Assembly: GCF_030272615.1 (NCBI RefSeq)
Contig: NC_081414.1
Coordinates: 819,030,396-819,094,395, forward strand
Length of the DNA: 64,000 bases
Direction: 5' to 3'
Origin: Cryptomeria japonica
Taxonomy: Eukaryota > Streptophyta > Pinopsida > Cupressales > Cupressaceae
Both the position numbers and the translations under genes were made by a program. This document shows positions 1 to 11,539 of the stretch, in pieces. The notes beneath the pieces are model-generated. The model made no database searches, was not told the DNA's origin, and saw only the letters and a program-made list of their open reading frames with translations. Within the stretch, counting starts at the first letter, position 1. The number at the start of each line of letters is the position of its first letter.

Positions 1-1169
1 ACTTTAATATTTACTCTATTTTCCCCTTATACACATATGCATATGATAGAAAATGGTGTTTTTCAACAACAGATCTGGGAGGAGAGACAATTTTTTAGCA
101 GTTTGGGGATCATTTTGGAGGTATTTTGGTTGCACATTGACTTGAGGGCATTTGACAATATTTTGGCATCTTTTCATGTAGATGTGGCACCTATTTTTTA
201 GGCTTTTCTTATGAGCTTGGATTTCAGACTTCAGTTTGCTTTTTTGGAGAGTGCAGTTCTTTCTTTTAGGGTTGCATGCCCTATTGTTGTATATAGAGGA
301 AAACTTGTTAGTTTCTCCTTAGTTCTTGCCTTTGTTATTCTCTTACCTTTATTGAATTTGTAGAGATTTTTAACTCATTCATTGATATAGAGAGATTTAC
401 ACAAGTGTTTTAGTTCTATATGTTTTGCAAAGACTCCTTTTATTTGCAAAATTTCATGGGTTTGCCTTTGTGATTGTGTTTGTTCATGATAGAGTTGATA
501 GAAGTAAATTTTGTGTTTCATCTAAAGCCTTGAATCTTCCATCTCTTTAGTGTGCATGCATCATTTCTTTTCACTAAATCACATGTCTTAAATTGTGTTG
601 CAGGTTTTTAGTCAATTTGTGTTGTGAAACTAGTTTTCCTTCCAATTTTATTGATTTCTTTACCTTTCTAGGAATTACTTATGTGGTTGAAAAGTTAAGT
701 ACCTTGTGTGAGTAGAGTTCTGTGGGTTTTTGTGAGTTATGGAAAGTTTCATCATTATAGTTTGGTGCATCACCCCCTAGAATAGTTAAAAATTTTAGTT
801 TTTCCAATCATTTCTTACTCTTTTCCACACCCTTCATTAGTTTTAGGAGGTATTCAAAGGGAGCCAACCCATAACCTAGAGATTCATTTCTCATTTTGAA
901 CTTCACCCACAACTTGAGATTTGTTTTTCCATGTTGCACAAGATTGCATAAGTACGGATATTGATTTTCTTAGCAGAAGCAGGTGCATCCTTTGTGACAA
1001 AATTTACAACAAGTGGCTTCCATAATCCAATCCAAATTCACTATTCCCACATATTCTACCACTAGCCTACTTTCCCATGAAATCCTTCGTACTACTCTCC
1101 ACAACACATTGAGGTTCCCCATTTGCAGAAATATAATGGGCAAGGTGACCCTCAAATTCATGTGAAAAT
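1..1169. other. AT-rich stretch with no recognised gene
   Basis: No frame carries a recognisable protein and no terminal repeat or target duplication could be paired. The only open frame of note, on the minus strand at 970-1176, has no family features. The stretch lies just left of a gag remnant, so it may be leader or LTR of that older Ty3 element. This is inference. Confidence 0.4.
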
Positions 1170-1559
1170 ATTTCAAACTTTGTGTAGTGATTTTTATATG
1201 ACCATAAACTCATGGAAACGCTACTCAATTGTACTTTTTAAGAGAAATTGTTTTGTAATGGTTTTTATCCTTGCTTTCTTATTCAATTGATTCTTTTAAA
1301 AAAATTACTAATGCATTTTTCCAACATTTTCAAAACAATATTGGTCTACAAATTACTTTGACTGATTTGATGCATTGTAAACAAGGTGTTAAAGAAAAAG
1401 TGAATAATTTTAGTGGTAGATATAAACATTTTCATTCACAAATTTCTTATCCTATTACTAACGGTGATGTTCAGTGAATTTTTATTAATAATTTGCAAAA
1501 AAAGATTTGAGATGAGCTTTTATTTTTTGATTATAGATATTTCACACAAATGTGCACAC
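1170..1559 (+). pseudogene. Ty3/gypsy gag remnant, left half
   Basis: The plus-strand frame around 1271-1477 reads like the retrotransposon gag core of plant Ty3 elements: an aromatic run (FFQHFQNN), then a stretch with LTDLMHCKQG and a KVNNFSGRY block. The frame has stops, including one after 1477, and continues in the same style to 1559. There it is cut by the LTR of another element. Its continuation resumes at 16069, past the duplicated target CACAC, which shows that the two pieces were once adjacent. Gag would form the particle that packages element RNA; this copy cannot. The left limit is soft, since the frame decays into noise upstream of about 1200. Confidence 0.6.
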
Positions 1560-2784
1560 TGATGAGCCTAAACAATGGCTCTATTTTCATAGATTTCTAA
1601 TATAAAACTCCTACCTAGGTTTTATGATTAGATGACATTTGGATTATAATGTTTTCCTAATATGATACCTTTTAAGTGTTTTTGAAACTCGTTTAACCTA
1701 TACGTAAGGATGGCATATAGTAGTTTCAAATAATCTGTCTATGCAAATATCCAAAGTTAATTATAAATATGGTTTATGTTATATTATGTTAGCATTAGTA
1801 TATACACATGTTTTTGTGCGTGTTAATATCTTGATGCAGGATTAACAAAGGTGAAGTAAAGACAAATGGTGGTTCAAAAGATCATCAAGTATATAATCAC
1901 AATGTAGACCCAGTCAAAGAATGCAGTTATGATCGAGATCACTTGATCGGTTCTTCAACAGATTGATTTATGAAAATATTTATAACTGTTCCTAGTGGAT
2001 CTCAGATCTAGGAGGTAGTCATGCTATATTTTCTTAGCTGTAGGATAGATGTTGTTCTACTGTCCTGTGCTGAGTTCTTCTTCTTCTTTTGTTAATAATT
2101 CCTGTTCACCTATTCCATAGGGATGTGGGTAGTTAGTTAGAAGTTTGTTATCATCTTTCCTATAAATAAAAGGATCTCTGTCCTCTCGGGGATAGCAGAG
2201 AAAAATATAGTATTTTGTAATACACAGTTTTCTAGTGTTATGTATGTATTTTCCACTCAAGATGAAATAAAGAGATCAACGTGATTTTGGATGATTAGAT
2301 AAGTGTAATCTAAATTTCTAGAAATAATCACTCAAGGGGGTCCACTTGGTGAGTAATCCTTTGTATGTTTTATCTAGTTTTCATACTTTTGTAATAGTTG
2401 TTTCTGTAGTTGTCTATTCCTGCAACCATAGGAAACAGTTCCTGTGTCTGTTCCTGCAGCCACGACAGTAGAGTAGTTCCTGTTGCTCGCCACAACTTTA
2501 TCTTTTAATAGCAATTTTTTAAAGAAATTTCCAATTGTAGGATTAAGTATTAGTTTATTAGAGATTCCATGTGTTTACTTTAAGAAGAATTTCCTTTCCC
2601 GCAGTTATATAAAATGGCTGGAATATGAACTTGGTGCACATATAGTGCTGGCCCATTTCAAGTTTACGTCCCTGGTTGATAACTAAATGAGCCTTTGCCA
2701 TAGGAAAAGTTAGCTGTTCAAGGATATTTAATCTCTAAATTGTGTTTTATCACCTAGTTGCCATTCCAGTTGTAAGGACCAACA
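1560..2784 (+). repeat. 5' LTR of the Athila/Tat-like element
   Basis: Starts TGATGAGCC and ends GGACCAACA. It is 1225 bp long, against 1120 bp for the 3' copy; most of the difference is a 110-bp segment bounded by TAGGA repeats (2429-2433 and 2539-2543) that is missing from the 3' copy. A TATA-like box TATAAATA lies at 2161-2168 and probably marks the Pol II start. Confidence 0.9.
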
Positions 2785-2788
2785 TTTT

Positions 2789-2806
2789 TGGCATTGTTGT
2801 TGGGGA
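2789..2806 (+). other. Primer-binding site, decayed tRNA-Asp type
   Basis: TGGCATTGTTGTTGGGGA begins 5 bases after the LTR. The tRNA-Asp-complementary site known from Athila/Tat elements is TGGCGCCGTTGCCGGGGA. The five differences are four C-to-T and one G-to-A, the pattern left by deamination of methylated cytosines on either strand. Confidence 0.75.
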
Positions 2807-2887
2807 TGGTGCCAAGCTAAGAATCTGTTGTAAAACATTAGTTCCAAGTTTTTTAATTAGATTTTTGAATTTCTTTCATTAATTTGC

Positions 2888-4837
2888 ATGCATAGGAGGA
2901 GAAGAGATGCATTAGGAAGATTTCTTCCCTCACATTCTACTCAAGATATAAGATCAAATCAAGCACCTGAAGTAAACCCTTTTGTAGAAACCTATGTGCT
3001 AAATGGTAATGTCTTTATTTTGTCAAAAGGAGACCTAGACTTCCTGAACAAACCCCCTGAAAAAAACATTTTACCTTTAGTTATTTATCAGGGACCAATG
3101 GCAGTGAATCCTCCACCTCCACCTGTAAATCCAACATTTGAGTTTCCCATTCCTGAATTGCATTATAATGCAAATTTGAAAAACATACCAGCCTCTTCAC
3201 TTCCAAAATTTCATGGGTTGATAATAGAAGATCCAGACACCTTTCTGTTTGAATTTGATATCCTTTGCAGGAGTTATGATTATACCACCGATGCTCATAA
3301 ACTCAAGTTATTCCTTGCTACTTTGAAAGAAGCTGCTTTGAGATGGTTTGTGAGTTTAGGAAGAAATGTAATCACTACCTTGGAGGGAATGAAGACAAAC
3401 TTCTTGGATAAATATAAAGGCTATTGTAGAGGATTGGACCGACATGGTGATGATATCTTCAGAATGACACAAAAAGAAGATGAAAGCCTGGAAGACTATT
3501 TGGAAAGGTTTTTATTTAGTGTCAGCAAATCTAAACATAGTAACTTAAGTAAAGACACTATGAAGTTGATCTTTCTGAGGGGCATCAATGATGACTGTGT
3601 TGAATCCTTAGATCTAATGGGAGGATATATTACTCAAGTTCAATGGGATGACATTAGACAAATCTGCAAAAAATATTCAAGAGCTGCAGCAAAAAGGGGA
3701 AGATACTATAGGCCCAGTTCTTCAATTGCCAAGTCATCTTCAACAGTCTCAAGAATGGAAATAACTCATCTGTTGAAAGATTTTAAAGAAGATATAATTA
3801 ATAATATGACTACCCAATCGGATACACTACAGGCAAAGAAGAAGCATGAGGAGGTAGAGGCTATGCTTGCTGAATTTTGTCCTAACTGTCGGCAAAAGAA
3901 GAAGGTCTGTAGATGCAAACTATTAGCTAAAATTGATAGCCAACAGAGTTCCCCAAATTTCAAGCCTGTTTATGGAGATGATGAACAACTTTTCTATGTT
4001 GCACAATGGAGGTCTTGGCCTCCAAGACAAGGTATGCCACATGATCCATTGTCATTTTCTAATCCTTATATGAATTTCAATGCACAAAACAATTAGTGGC
4101 AACCTCCATATTCCTAAAATTTTGGAAATTATACTCCTCAAAACCCTTGGCTTAATTATCAGAATTCCTCATCTCAATGGCAGCATCCACAAGGGAATTG
4201 GTCTCCTCCTCAAGGTAACTAGCAACATACACCACAATGGAGGGGAGGACAACAATGGGCAAACTAGTCACCAAGTTTCCTGCAACCACAACAACAGTCC
4301 CAACAACTAGCTTTAATGACACCAACTCCTAATGCTACTCCATCCAAGCCAACCCAATTGCCAACTCAACCTGTTCCAAATCCAAATAATAAACCACCAC
4401 CAAAACAACAAGTCTTTTCAATTGATCCTAATACCTATCCTGCATATTCTCTCAATATAAGTGATATTCATTTGAGATCAGGGACAGCATTTCCTACCCC
4501 ATCTCCTCCAGTCATAAGAAAGTTACCAGTAGAGGGGATTTCTCAGGAAAGCATGCCTGATAGATCTGAAAATCCTGAGAAATTCCAGCAGTCAGAAACC
4601 CCAAATATACCTATAAGAACTCCCCCATTTCCTCAAAGATTGGAATTAGAAGAATCTAGGCAGCAGGATGATATAGCCTTTGATCTTATTGATCAGCTAA
4701 AACATATATGTGTTAAAATTCCACTGTTTCAAGCTATTAAAGATATTCCCATATATGGAAAATCTATTAAAGAACCCTATTTGAAGAAACATGGGAGGAA
4801 GAAAAAGGATCCAAAAACAATGCATGTAGTAGGCTAG
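2888..4837 (+). pseudogene. gag of the Athila/Tat-like element
   Basis: An open frame of 402 codons runs from ATG at 2888 to TAG at 4094, and the same frame continues with stops through 4837. The N-terminus is Arg-rich (MHRRRRDALGRF). Residues about 95-260 match the retrotransposon gag core, with a LPKFHG start, LKEAALRWF and ESLEDYLERF motifs. A Cys-rich patch (CPNCRQKKKVCRCK) stands where a zinc knuckle is expected, but it is not a canonical CCHC. After the first stop the frame is rich in Gln, Asn and Pro. The in-frame stops are mostly TAG at places where CAG (Gln) fits. Gag and pol share one frame, so they were probably one polyprotein. The start is the first ATG after the primer site. Confidence 0.85.
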
Positions 4838-5302
4838 TTGGCTGATATTATGTTGGGAAAAATAGCAGTCCCTAAATATTTTGATCCAGGTAGCCCTATT
4901 GTCAAGATAGTTATTAATGGAACTCAAATAAAAAATGCCTTGATAGACTTGGCAGAAGCAATAAATGTGATGACTAAGGATGTCATGTAGCAACTCATCA
5001 TTACTAATATCAGATAAACTCCAATAGTCTTGCAGCTTGCTGATAGCTCAACTGTTCGACCTGAAGGAATGGTTGAAGATATTGTTGTCACATTAGATTA
5101 TTGGGAATATCCTACTGATTTCATAATACTCTCTCCCAAGGCAACATTAGGAGGATATCCAATTATTTTGGGAAGACCTTGGCTAGCAACAACTGATGCA
5201 TATATAGGTTGTAGATCTGGAGATATGACAATTTCAGATGGTATTACTACTAAAACACTTGCACTCTATTCTCTAGCACAACCTCAACTTGATCAAGAAT
5301 GA
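4838..5302 (+). pseudogene. Retroviral-type aspartic protease domain of pol
   Basis: In frame with gag. The active-site loop can be read near 4940-4975 as ALIDLAEAINVMT. In Athila-like elements this is normally D-L/S/T-G-A, so the catalytic Asp remains but the Gly has changed. The C-terminal half, 5030-5302, carries ILGRPWLATTDAYI, the hallmark end of this protease. It would cleave the gag-pol polyprotein. Stops at 4835-4837 and 4988-4990 and the altered loop mean it is inactive. Confidence 0.75.
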
Positions 5303-5530
5303 GTAGTGTGGCCAGACATAGGAGAAGAAGCGGAGGAAATTAACTCTGTTCAACAACTAATGATGTTATCAAGGGACCCATTTATAACACTTCAAGAGGA
5401 TGATACAATAGTTTCTAACATCATAAGGAATCATTATGGAGCAACTCCATAGTTAGTAGGTATACTAGTAAGTCCTCTGCATACCCTTCTTCCATCTACA
5501 GGCTTATTAAATTCTCTTGCAGCCATAGAT

Positions 5531-6870
5531 ATGTTTCACACACTGCTACCACAGGAGATTCAAACCTCTTGTCTGTTTGAAATATCTAATGCAAAATCAG
5601 TAATTCCAATAGAGGTTGTTGCACGGAGAAATCTGAATATCAGTGGTCAATTGCCAGCAGATCAAAGATTGTCATTGATAGAACTACTCAAATCCCAACA
5701 ACAAGCTTTTGCATGGGATTATCAAGAAATGAAAGGATTAAATCATACATTGTGTACCCATAGAATTTATATCAAAGAGGATTGTAAACCAATTAGACAG
5801 CCTTAGCGAAGGATTAATCCTACTTTAAGGGAAATAGTTAAAGAGGAACTGCAAAAATTGCTTCATGCAGGATTCATCTACCCTATTTCAGATAGTCAAT
5901 GGGTTTCTCCTCTAGTTATAGTTCCCAAGAAAGGAGGAAAATGGAGATTTTGTGTGGACTATAGGGAGCTCAACACTGCTACTAAAAAGGATCATTTTCC
6001 ACTGCCATTTATAGATCAAGTGTTAGACTCTCTAGCAGGTAAGCAATACTTTTCATTTTTGGATGGATTTAGTGGTTCTAACCAAATCTGAATAGCTCCA
6101 AAAGATTAGGAGAAGACCACCTTTACCTTCCCTTGGGGCACATATGCCTATTCAGTCCTCCCTTTTGGTTTATGTAATGCTCCTGCAACCTTTCAAAGGG
6201 CAGTTCTCAGTATATTTTCAGACATATCCCATGATTGTATGGAGATTTACATGGATGACTTCCCTATATATGGAACTACATTTAAGGAGGCACTACAAAA
6301 TCTGACAAAACTATTGTAGCAATGTGAAGACCACAATCTATCCCTCAACAGTGAAAAATGTTTTATGATGATGCAAGAAGGAATAGTGTTGGGGCATCAA
6401 ATCTCTCAATCAAATATTCAAGTAAATCCAGCTAAAATTGAGGTAATACTTAATCTTCCTGCCCCTTTTAAACAAAAGGATGTGAGAAGTTTTCTAGGCC
6501 ATGCAGGATACTATAGGAGATTTATCAAGAACTTTAGTCAAATAGCAGGGCCATTGTATTCTTTATTGGCAAAGGATGTTGAGTTTGAATGGACAGTTAA
6601 ATGTGAAGATGCATTTTCTAAACTAAAAGAAGCCTTAACTCAAGCCCCTATACTTAAAGGACCTGATTAGTCAGTTCCCTTTCACATTCATACTAATGCA
6701 TCTGATTTTGCAATAGGAGTAGTTTTGGGGCAGAAGCAAGGAGTTTTGGAAAATGCAATTTATTACATTAGTAAAAATTTGCAAGGACCAGAACTTAATT
6801 ATACTGTTACTGAAAAGGAGATGTTAGTTGTCATCTATGCCCTTAATAAGTTCATGTAGCCATCAGGTAC
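5531..6870 (+). pseudogene. Reverse transcriptase and RNase H domains of pol
   Basis: The same frame as gag runs through these positions with TAG and TGA interruptions. RT features, in order: an upstream HRIYI block, VSPLVIVPKKGGKWRFCVDYRELN, FSFLDGFSG, LPFGLCNAPATFQR, and the catalytic box YMDD at 6248-6259. The connection domain shows SFLGHAGYYRRFI. RNase H follows (HTNASDFAIGVVLGQK), with Asn where the first catalytic Asp normally sits, and LNYTVTEKEML. The frame shifts after about 6860. RT would copy element RNA primed by tRNA, and RNase H would remove the template. Four in-frame stops, the Asp-to-Asn change and the frameshift make it non-functional. The family assignment is secure. Confidence 0.9.
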
Positions 6871-6873
6871 CTC

Positions 6874-8337
6874 ATGAACAAAAGCTCAATTACAGGTAGA
6901 TTAGAAAGATGGTTGTTATTAATGCAAGAATTTGATATTACTATCATTGATAAGCTTGGAAAAGAAAATGTGGTGGCAGATTTTTTTTCAAGCATTCAAA
7001 CACCAGACAATAGTGAAGTCATTAATGATGCTTTTCCAGATGAGCATCTATTTTCTATCATTTCCAATAGTCCATGGTATGCTGACATAGCCACTACCTC
7101 GCAGCTAACAAGACACCCTCCCATTTCTCACCTAAAGAAAATAGAATACTGGTAGAAAAGAGTTTCAAATTCTCTTGTATTTCAGATTTCTTATTTTACA
7201 CAGGTCCAGATCAGATTATGAGGCATTGTGTAAGGGAAGATGAGACATATGACATACTTCATGTCTGTCATGATGAACCTTGTGGAGGTCATTTTGCAAC
7301 AAAAGAATAACTTTTAAGATATTAACTACATGATACTACTAGCCAATCTTGCACAAGGATGCAACTCAATACACCAGGAAATGTGATAGGTGTCAAAGAA
7401 TGGGCAGACCAACTCGGTCTGATGAAATGCCTCTACACCTTCAGGTGGTTGTTAATCCATTTGACAAATGGGGACTGGATTTTGTTGGGCCATTGATCCA
7501 CCATCCAATGGTCACTCCTATATTCTTATTTGTACTGATTATGTTACTAAATGGGTAGAGGTCAAAGCCTTCAAGCATGCCCGAGATAATAAGGTGGCCG
7601 AGTTCTTATATGAAGAAATCTTCACTCGGTATGGAGTTCCTAGAGAAATAGTAACAGATCAAAGGGCACAGTTTACTTCTACTCTGATCACAAATCTGGT
7701 TAATGAATACAATGTCAGGCACAAGGAATCCACTCATCATCCACAGGCTAATGGACAAGAAGAGGATACTAATAGGGAGCTTGAATCAATATTGACAAAA
7801 ACTATAGCACTCAATAGGAAAGATTGGTGTAGCAGACTCTTTGAGGTTGTATGGGCTTATAGAACCACCTAGAAAACTACAACAGGGTTTACACCATTTC
7901 AAATGGTGTATGGAACAAAAGCAATGATGCCTATTGAGTTTGAACATAAAAATTTGAGAACATCTATTTCCTTAGATATGACACTTTCTACAACACAATA
8001 AGAAAGGATCCTGCAACTTAATGCTTAGGATGAAATAAGGAAATCTGCCCTACAGCATACTGAATCTGTTTAGAATCAACACATGAAATGACATGATCAC
8101 TATATCAGGGATAAATCATGCAAGCCGAGTGATTGGGCTCTTCTTTATGATTCCAAGTACAAAGATAACTTAGGTAAATTGTAGACTAGATGGTTAGGCC
8201 CTTATGAGATAGTTGAAACATTTTCTAATGGTCTTGTCAGATTATCTACCATAGATCCTATTAAGTTTAAATTATTATTCAATGGTCATCGATTACACCT
8301 ATACCATAAACGTCTGAGCAAATATGACTTTCTATGA
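6874..8337 (+). pseudogene. Integrase domain of pol
   Basis: This part is in two frames. It begins with the RNase H-integrase linker (LERWLLLMQEFDI, KLGKENVVADF). An HHCC zinc-binding remnant follows (HDEPCGGHF, then RKCDRCQRMG). The catalytic core shows WGLDFVGP near 7471-7494, IVTDQ near 7650-7664, and NGQEEDTN near 7750-7773, which are the D, D and E regions of the rve fold. WAYRTT and FQMVYGTKAMMP follow. The C-terminal LGPYEIVE and FNGHRLHLYHKRLSKYDF are typical of Athila/Tat elements, and no chromodomain is present. The frame ends at TGA 8335-8337. Several stops (TAG at 7153-7155 and 7870-7872) and a frameshift near 7500 inactivate it. Confidence 0.88.
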
Positions 8338-8978
8338 CAGTTTTCCACTACCCAGCATGTCAAGATTTCTACAACCACTGATGACGGCTTGGTCGTCACC
8401 ACTCCATCTTAATATCTTTGTTGCATGATCCTAATAAATACTTCCGCATCTTGAGGGAGTACTTTTCTGCATATTTAATATCTCATTCTGTATTCACTCA
8501 TTTCTTGCCTTTCACTTCATTCATTATCGCATCATTTTCCATGCATGGCAACATCATATCTTTCAACTGCAGTCATTCTCGCATGATATAAGGTACGCTC
8601 GTGTGTCATTATTCTTACTACATGTGTATAATTAAATCATATTACTTCTCATTATGATATTTTGCATACGGTCATTTGCATTAATCCTCCTTCGCATGTG
8701 TGACCACCTGTCAAACCTTAGGTTTGGGGGGGGGGGAAGTACACTGATAATTGCTCTAGTAGATAATTGTGATGTCCTCTTCGATTGTGTTTTATTTTTT
8801 AAAATTGCTAGTTTGAGGTGATATGTTGTGTTCCGTTTGTTTGTCTATTTAGAGTTATTTTTAAGATTGCAGCTAGGTTTGGACCAAGTAAAAACATTGA
8901 GTATGCTATAGTATAGAACATAATGCAGAAACTGAGCAGATTTATGCCATTTTAAAAGTTGAAAGTGTTATTGTTGTA
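8338..8978 (+). other. Spacer between pol and the 3' ORF
   Basis: Non-coding, AT-rich, with a run of nine or more G at about 8727-8737. No promoter or repeat could be assigned. Spacers of this kind separate pol from the extra ORF in Athila/Tat elements. Confidence 0.5.
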
Positions 8979-9322
8979 ATGGGTGGTCCACCTATTCGAT
9001 GTGAGCCAACAACCCATGAAGTTCTCCTTTAGGACTAGGATTGTGAACTAGTATTTAGGAAAAGTGGATGGCTGGATTATTTCTTAAAGTTGATAGTTTA
9101 ATGAAGAAATTGTGAGGGAATTTACCCACACACTGTCAAATGGAGAAGCTCAAGTAAAAGGTTTAAGAGTAGTGGCTATAGAGGAAAGGATAGCAGAGGT
9201 AACTGGGCTACCAACAAATGGGGAGAAGTACTAAGAGTCCAAGGATGCATGCAGTGCAAGGGAAGAATTTACATGTCCAGGAGACTCCCCATTAGTAGTA
9301 GATAGGAAAGGAGCTAGGCGAG
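8979..9322 (+). pseudogene. 3' additional ORF of the Ty3 element, N-terminal part
   Basis: A decayed frame starts at ATG 8979 and, after a one-base shift near 9100, reads through FNEEIVREFTHTLSNGEAQ and RVVAIEERIAEVTGLP to 9322. There a 3.5-kb insert interrupts the codon string, and the frame resumes at 12846. The style matches the accessory 3' proteins of plant LTR elements that domain databases call putative plant transposon protein; that label is from memory. No signal peptide or membrane segment is visible, so an envelope-like role is not supported. The function is unknown. Confidence 0.65.
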
Positions 9323-9412
9323 TGTAATAACCCACTTTACATAACTCAACAAAATTTGATCACTTTTTTTTTGTTTAATTTAATCATTGTATTTGATTCA
9401 ATTGCATACTCT

Positions 9413-9568
9413 GGGCATCCATCCATTTGGATTAGGCATTCATCCATCTGGGATGAGCATCTAATCATACGAGTTAGGCATCTGTCAATACGAAACAAAA
9501 GGTTTCATCTATCCAATATGGGATAGGCATTTACCCATACGGGGTAGGCATCTATCCAATTGGGATAG
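9413..9568. repeat. Degenerate 21-bp minisatellite
   Basis: At least six units resemble GGCATCTATCCATTTGGGAT, with lengths of 20 to 22 bases and many substitutions. One unit is extended by an inserted stretch around 9500. It lies at the left end of the coding-free insert. Confidence 0.7.
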
Positions 9569-11210
9569 GAGGTTCTCTGGCTAGAGACTTAGACTCATCG
9601 AGACCATTCGGGTCCTGAGTCACTCACTAAGTACTACACTCCTCTAATAGGAGTGTACCGAGGTTGCTGTCCTTAGGAGAACTCAAAATAACATAATACA
9701 AGCTTGAATTCCACCTCAGAATTTGGCTTAAAGCCTTAGGAAGTCAAGCGAGTCCATATAAGATTCCTTCCGAGTATGCATTGAATTACTTTTTCCTTTT
9801 ATTACACTTATCTTTCAAATTAGGATTCTTTGCAATCCATCTTCTTACCAAAACCTAGACCCCATCCATGAACACTTGAGTACTATGGACAACTCCATCC
9901 CTAGATTGCCTACATACCCATTTTGGCATGGGATCAAGGCGTAGAGTATGTAGTTCTATTTTCTAATCTATGGTTTAATTTAAACTGTTTGGTGGGTAAG
10001 CAACCCTTTCTAGGGTCAATGTCCCAGATAGTTTCTCTACGGTTGCTACCCATGGTGGTAGCACTTAATCAAAGGCTCAAGATGGCCTATTGCTTATGGC
10101 CTAAAACAACTAGATCCTAATACCTATCATAAGTGTCACCCTTGACCCAATTGTCAATCGTCAACAACTCTTCGAGATTAAATCAATTTCATAAAAGCAT
10201 TTCACTCGATCAACCCTAAAGGGGTTTACTATGGTTTAACTCAGCGAATGTAAAATCATTTAAGGATTATCTTATTAGATTATCGATCCAAGGGGGATTA
10301 CCCTCCCCTTGGATTTTAACTTCCAAGTGTCCCTTATTACTCCCCAACAATTTATAGGGACGATGCCACAGACATCATTGATGCAACTTTATTAGGCGTT
10401 AAGTGCAGTAGTTCAACACGACGACATTACCCGTAAGCGTGACCCAGAGGCACCGTAAATACTGAACGCTGCTAGGTTTTGGTTTTCCGACTTCCTTTGT
10501 TTAGTTTTCTAACTAAGAAGCTATGAAAACTTTTTTTTTAATTAGCATCATGCTTGAAACAATTATGAAATGAATGTGCATAATTAGACATTGTAAAGTT
10601 TAATTAATTGAAATAACTACTTCTATGGGATTCATGTACCACTTGAAGACTAAATTATTTAATATTCAAAATATAAAATATAACTTGTACAATAATAGCA
10701 ATTATGAAACTTGCATATTGATAATTAAATGTGTAACTCGCATGAAGATGATGAAAATTTAACTTGCTCATCAATGAATGCAATTAATATATAAGTAATT
10801 CGCATGATGCAAGAATAGTGTCATTTACATGCAAGATTAAGCAATGTTTATTTCTATCACGAGAATAATTAATTATAGAGTCACTAGTTCAAAATGAGAA
10901 ATTAGTTTAGACATTTGGCAATTTTGGATCAAATCATAATAATATGACTTAATTGTTTTTAATGAACCTAAAATTACCAACCAAGTAACCCAATAAATCT
11001 CAAATGGATTGAGAGATTCCAATTATATACTTTAATTTACAATTACAAATTTACTGCACAATGATCCCAATTATTTATAATTTTTTAAAGTTTAATTTAC
11101 TAACTTAAAATTTAAACTAACGAAAATATTAACAATTTCTAATTTACAAATTAATATATATAAAAAATCTAAATAATAAAAAAAAGTACAAAATTTTGTT
11201 TCAAAAGTCA

Positions 11211-11395
11211 ATGGGGATTGGGGGCCACGGGTCCCATCACCCCTGTGGACCTGCAAGTGCAGGCCCGTAGAGATGAGGGGACACCGTGGGCCCCTCCACT
11301 CCCCCCTGTGGCCACTACCGTAACAGTGACCGCAGGGGTAGTGGAGGGTACCAATTCCCCGACGGTTACATTAACTCCGACTCCCCCCTACACAT
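11211..11395. other. GC-rich patch in AT-rich DNA
   Basis: About 185 bases rich in runs of C and G with several CpG sites, inside a strongly AT-rich insert. An open frame at 11218-11418 crosses it, but its Pro/Thr/Val-rich product looks like a by-product of base composition. Short inverted repeats are present, for example around GGGGCCAC and GTGGCC. Confidence 0.5.
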
Positions 11396-11476
11396 TGCCC
11401 GATAATTATTTCATGTGAAAAGATTTTACAACTTGCTTTATTTTATTTATTTATTATCATTTTTTTGTATAAATTT

Positions 11477-11479
<3 letters not shown>

Positions 11480-11536
<57 letters not shown>
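11480..11536. repeat. (AT)n microsatellite
   Basis: An uninterrupted AT dinucleotide run of about 57 bases. Confidence 0.95.

Positions 11537-11539
<3 letters not shown>

Noticed and set aside
2888..8337. Possible integrated plant pararetrovirus
   Set aside because: LTRs, an integrase domain and a target duplication are present and no movement-protein-like region was seen, so this is a Ty3 retrotransposon.
11218..11418. Plus-strand frame of 66 codons in the GC-rich patch
   Set aside because: Its Pro/Thr/Val-rich product follows from base composition and it has no supporting context.
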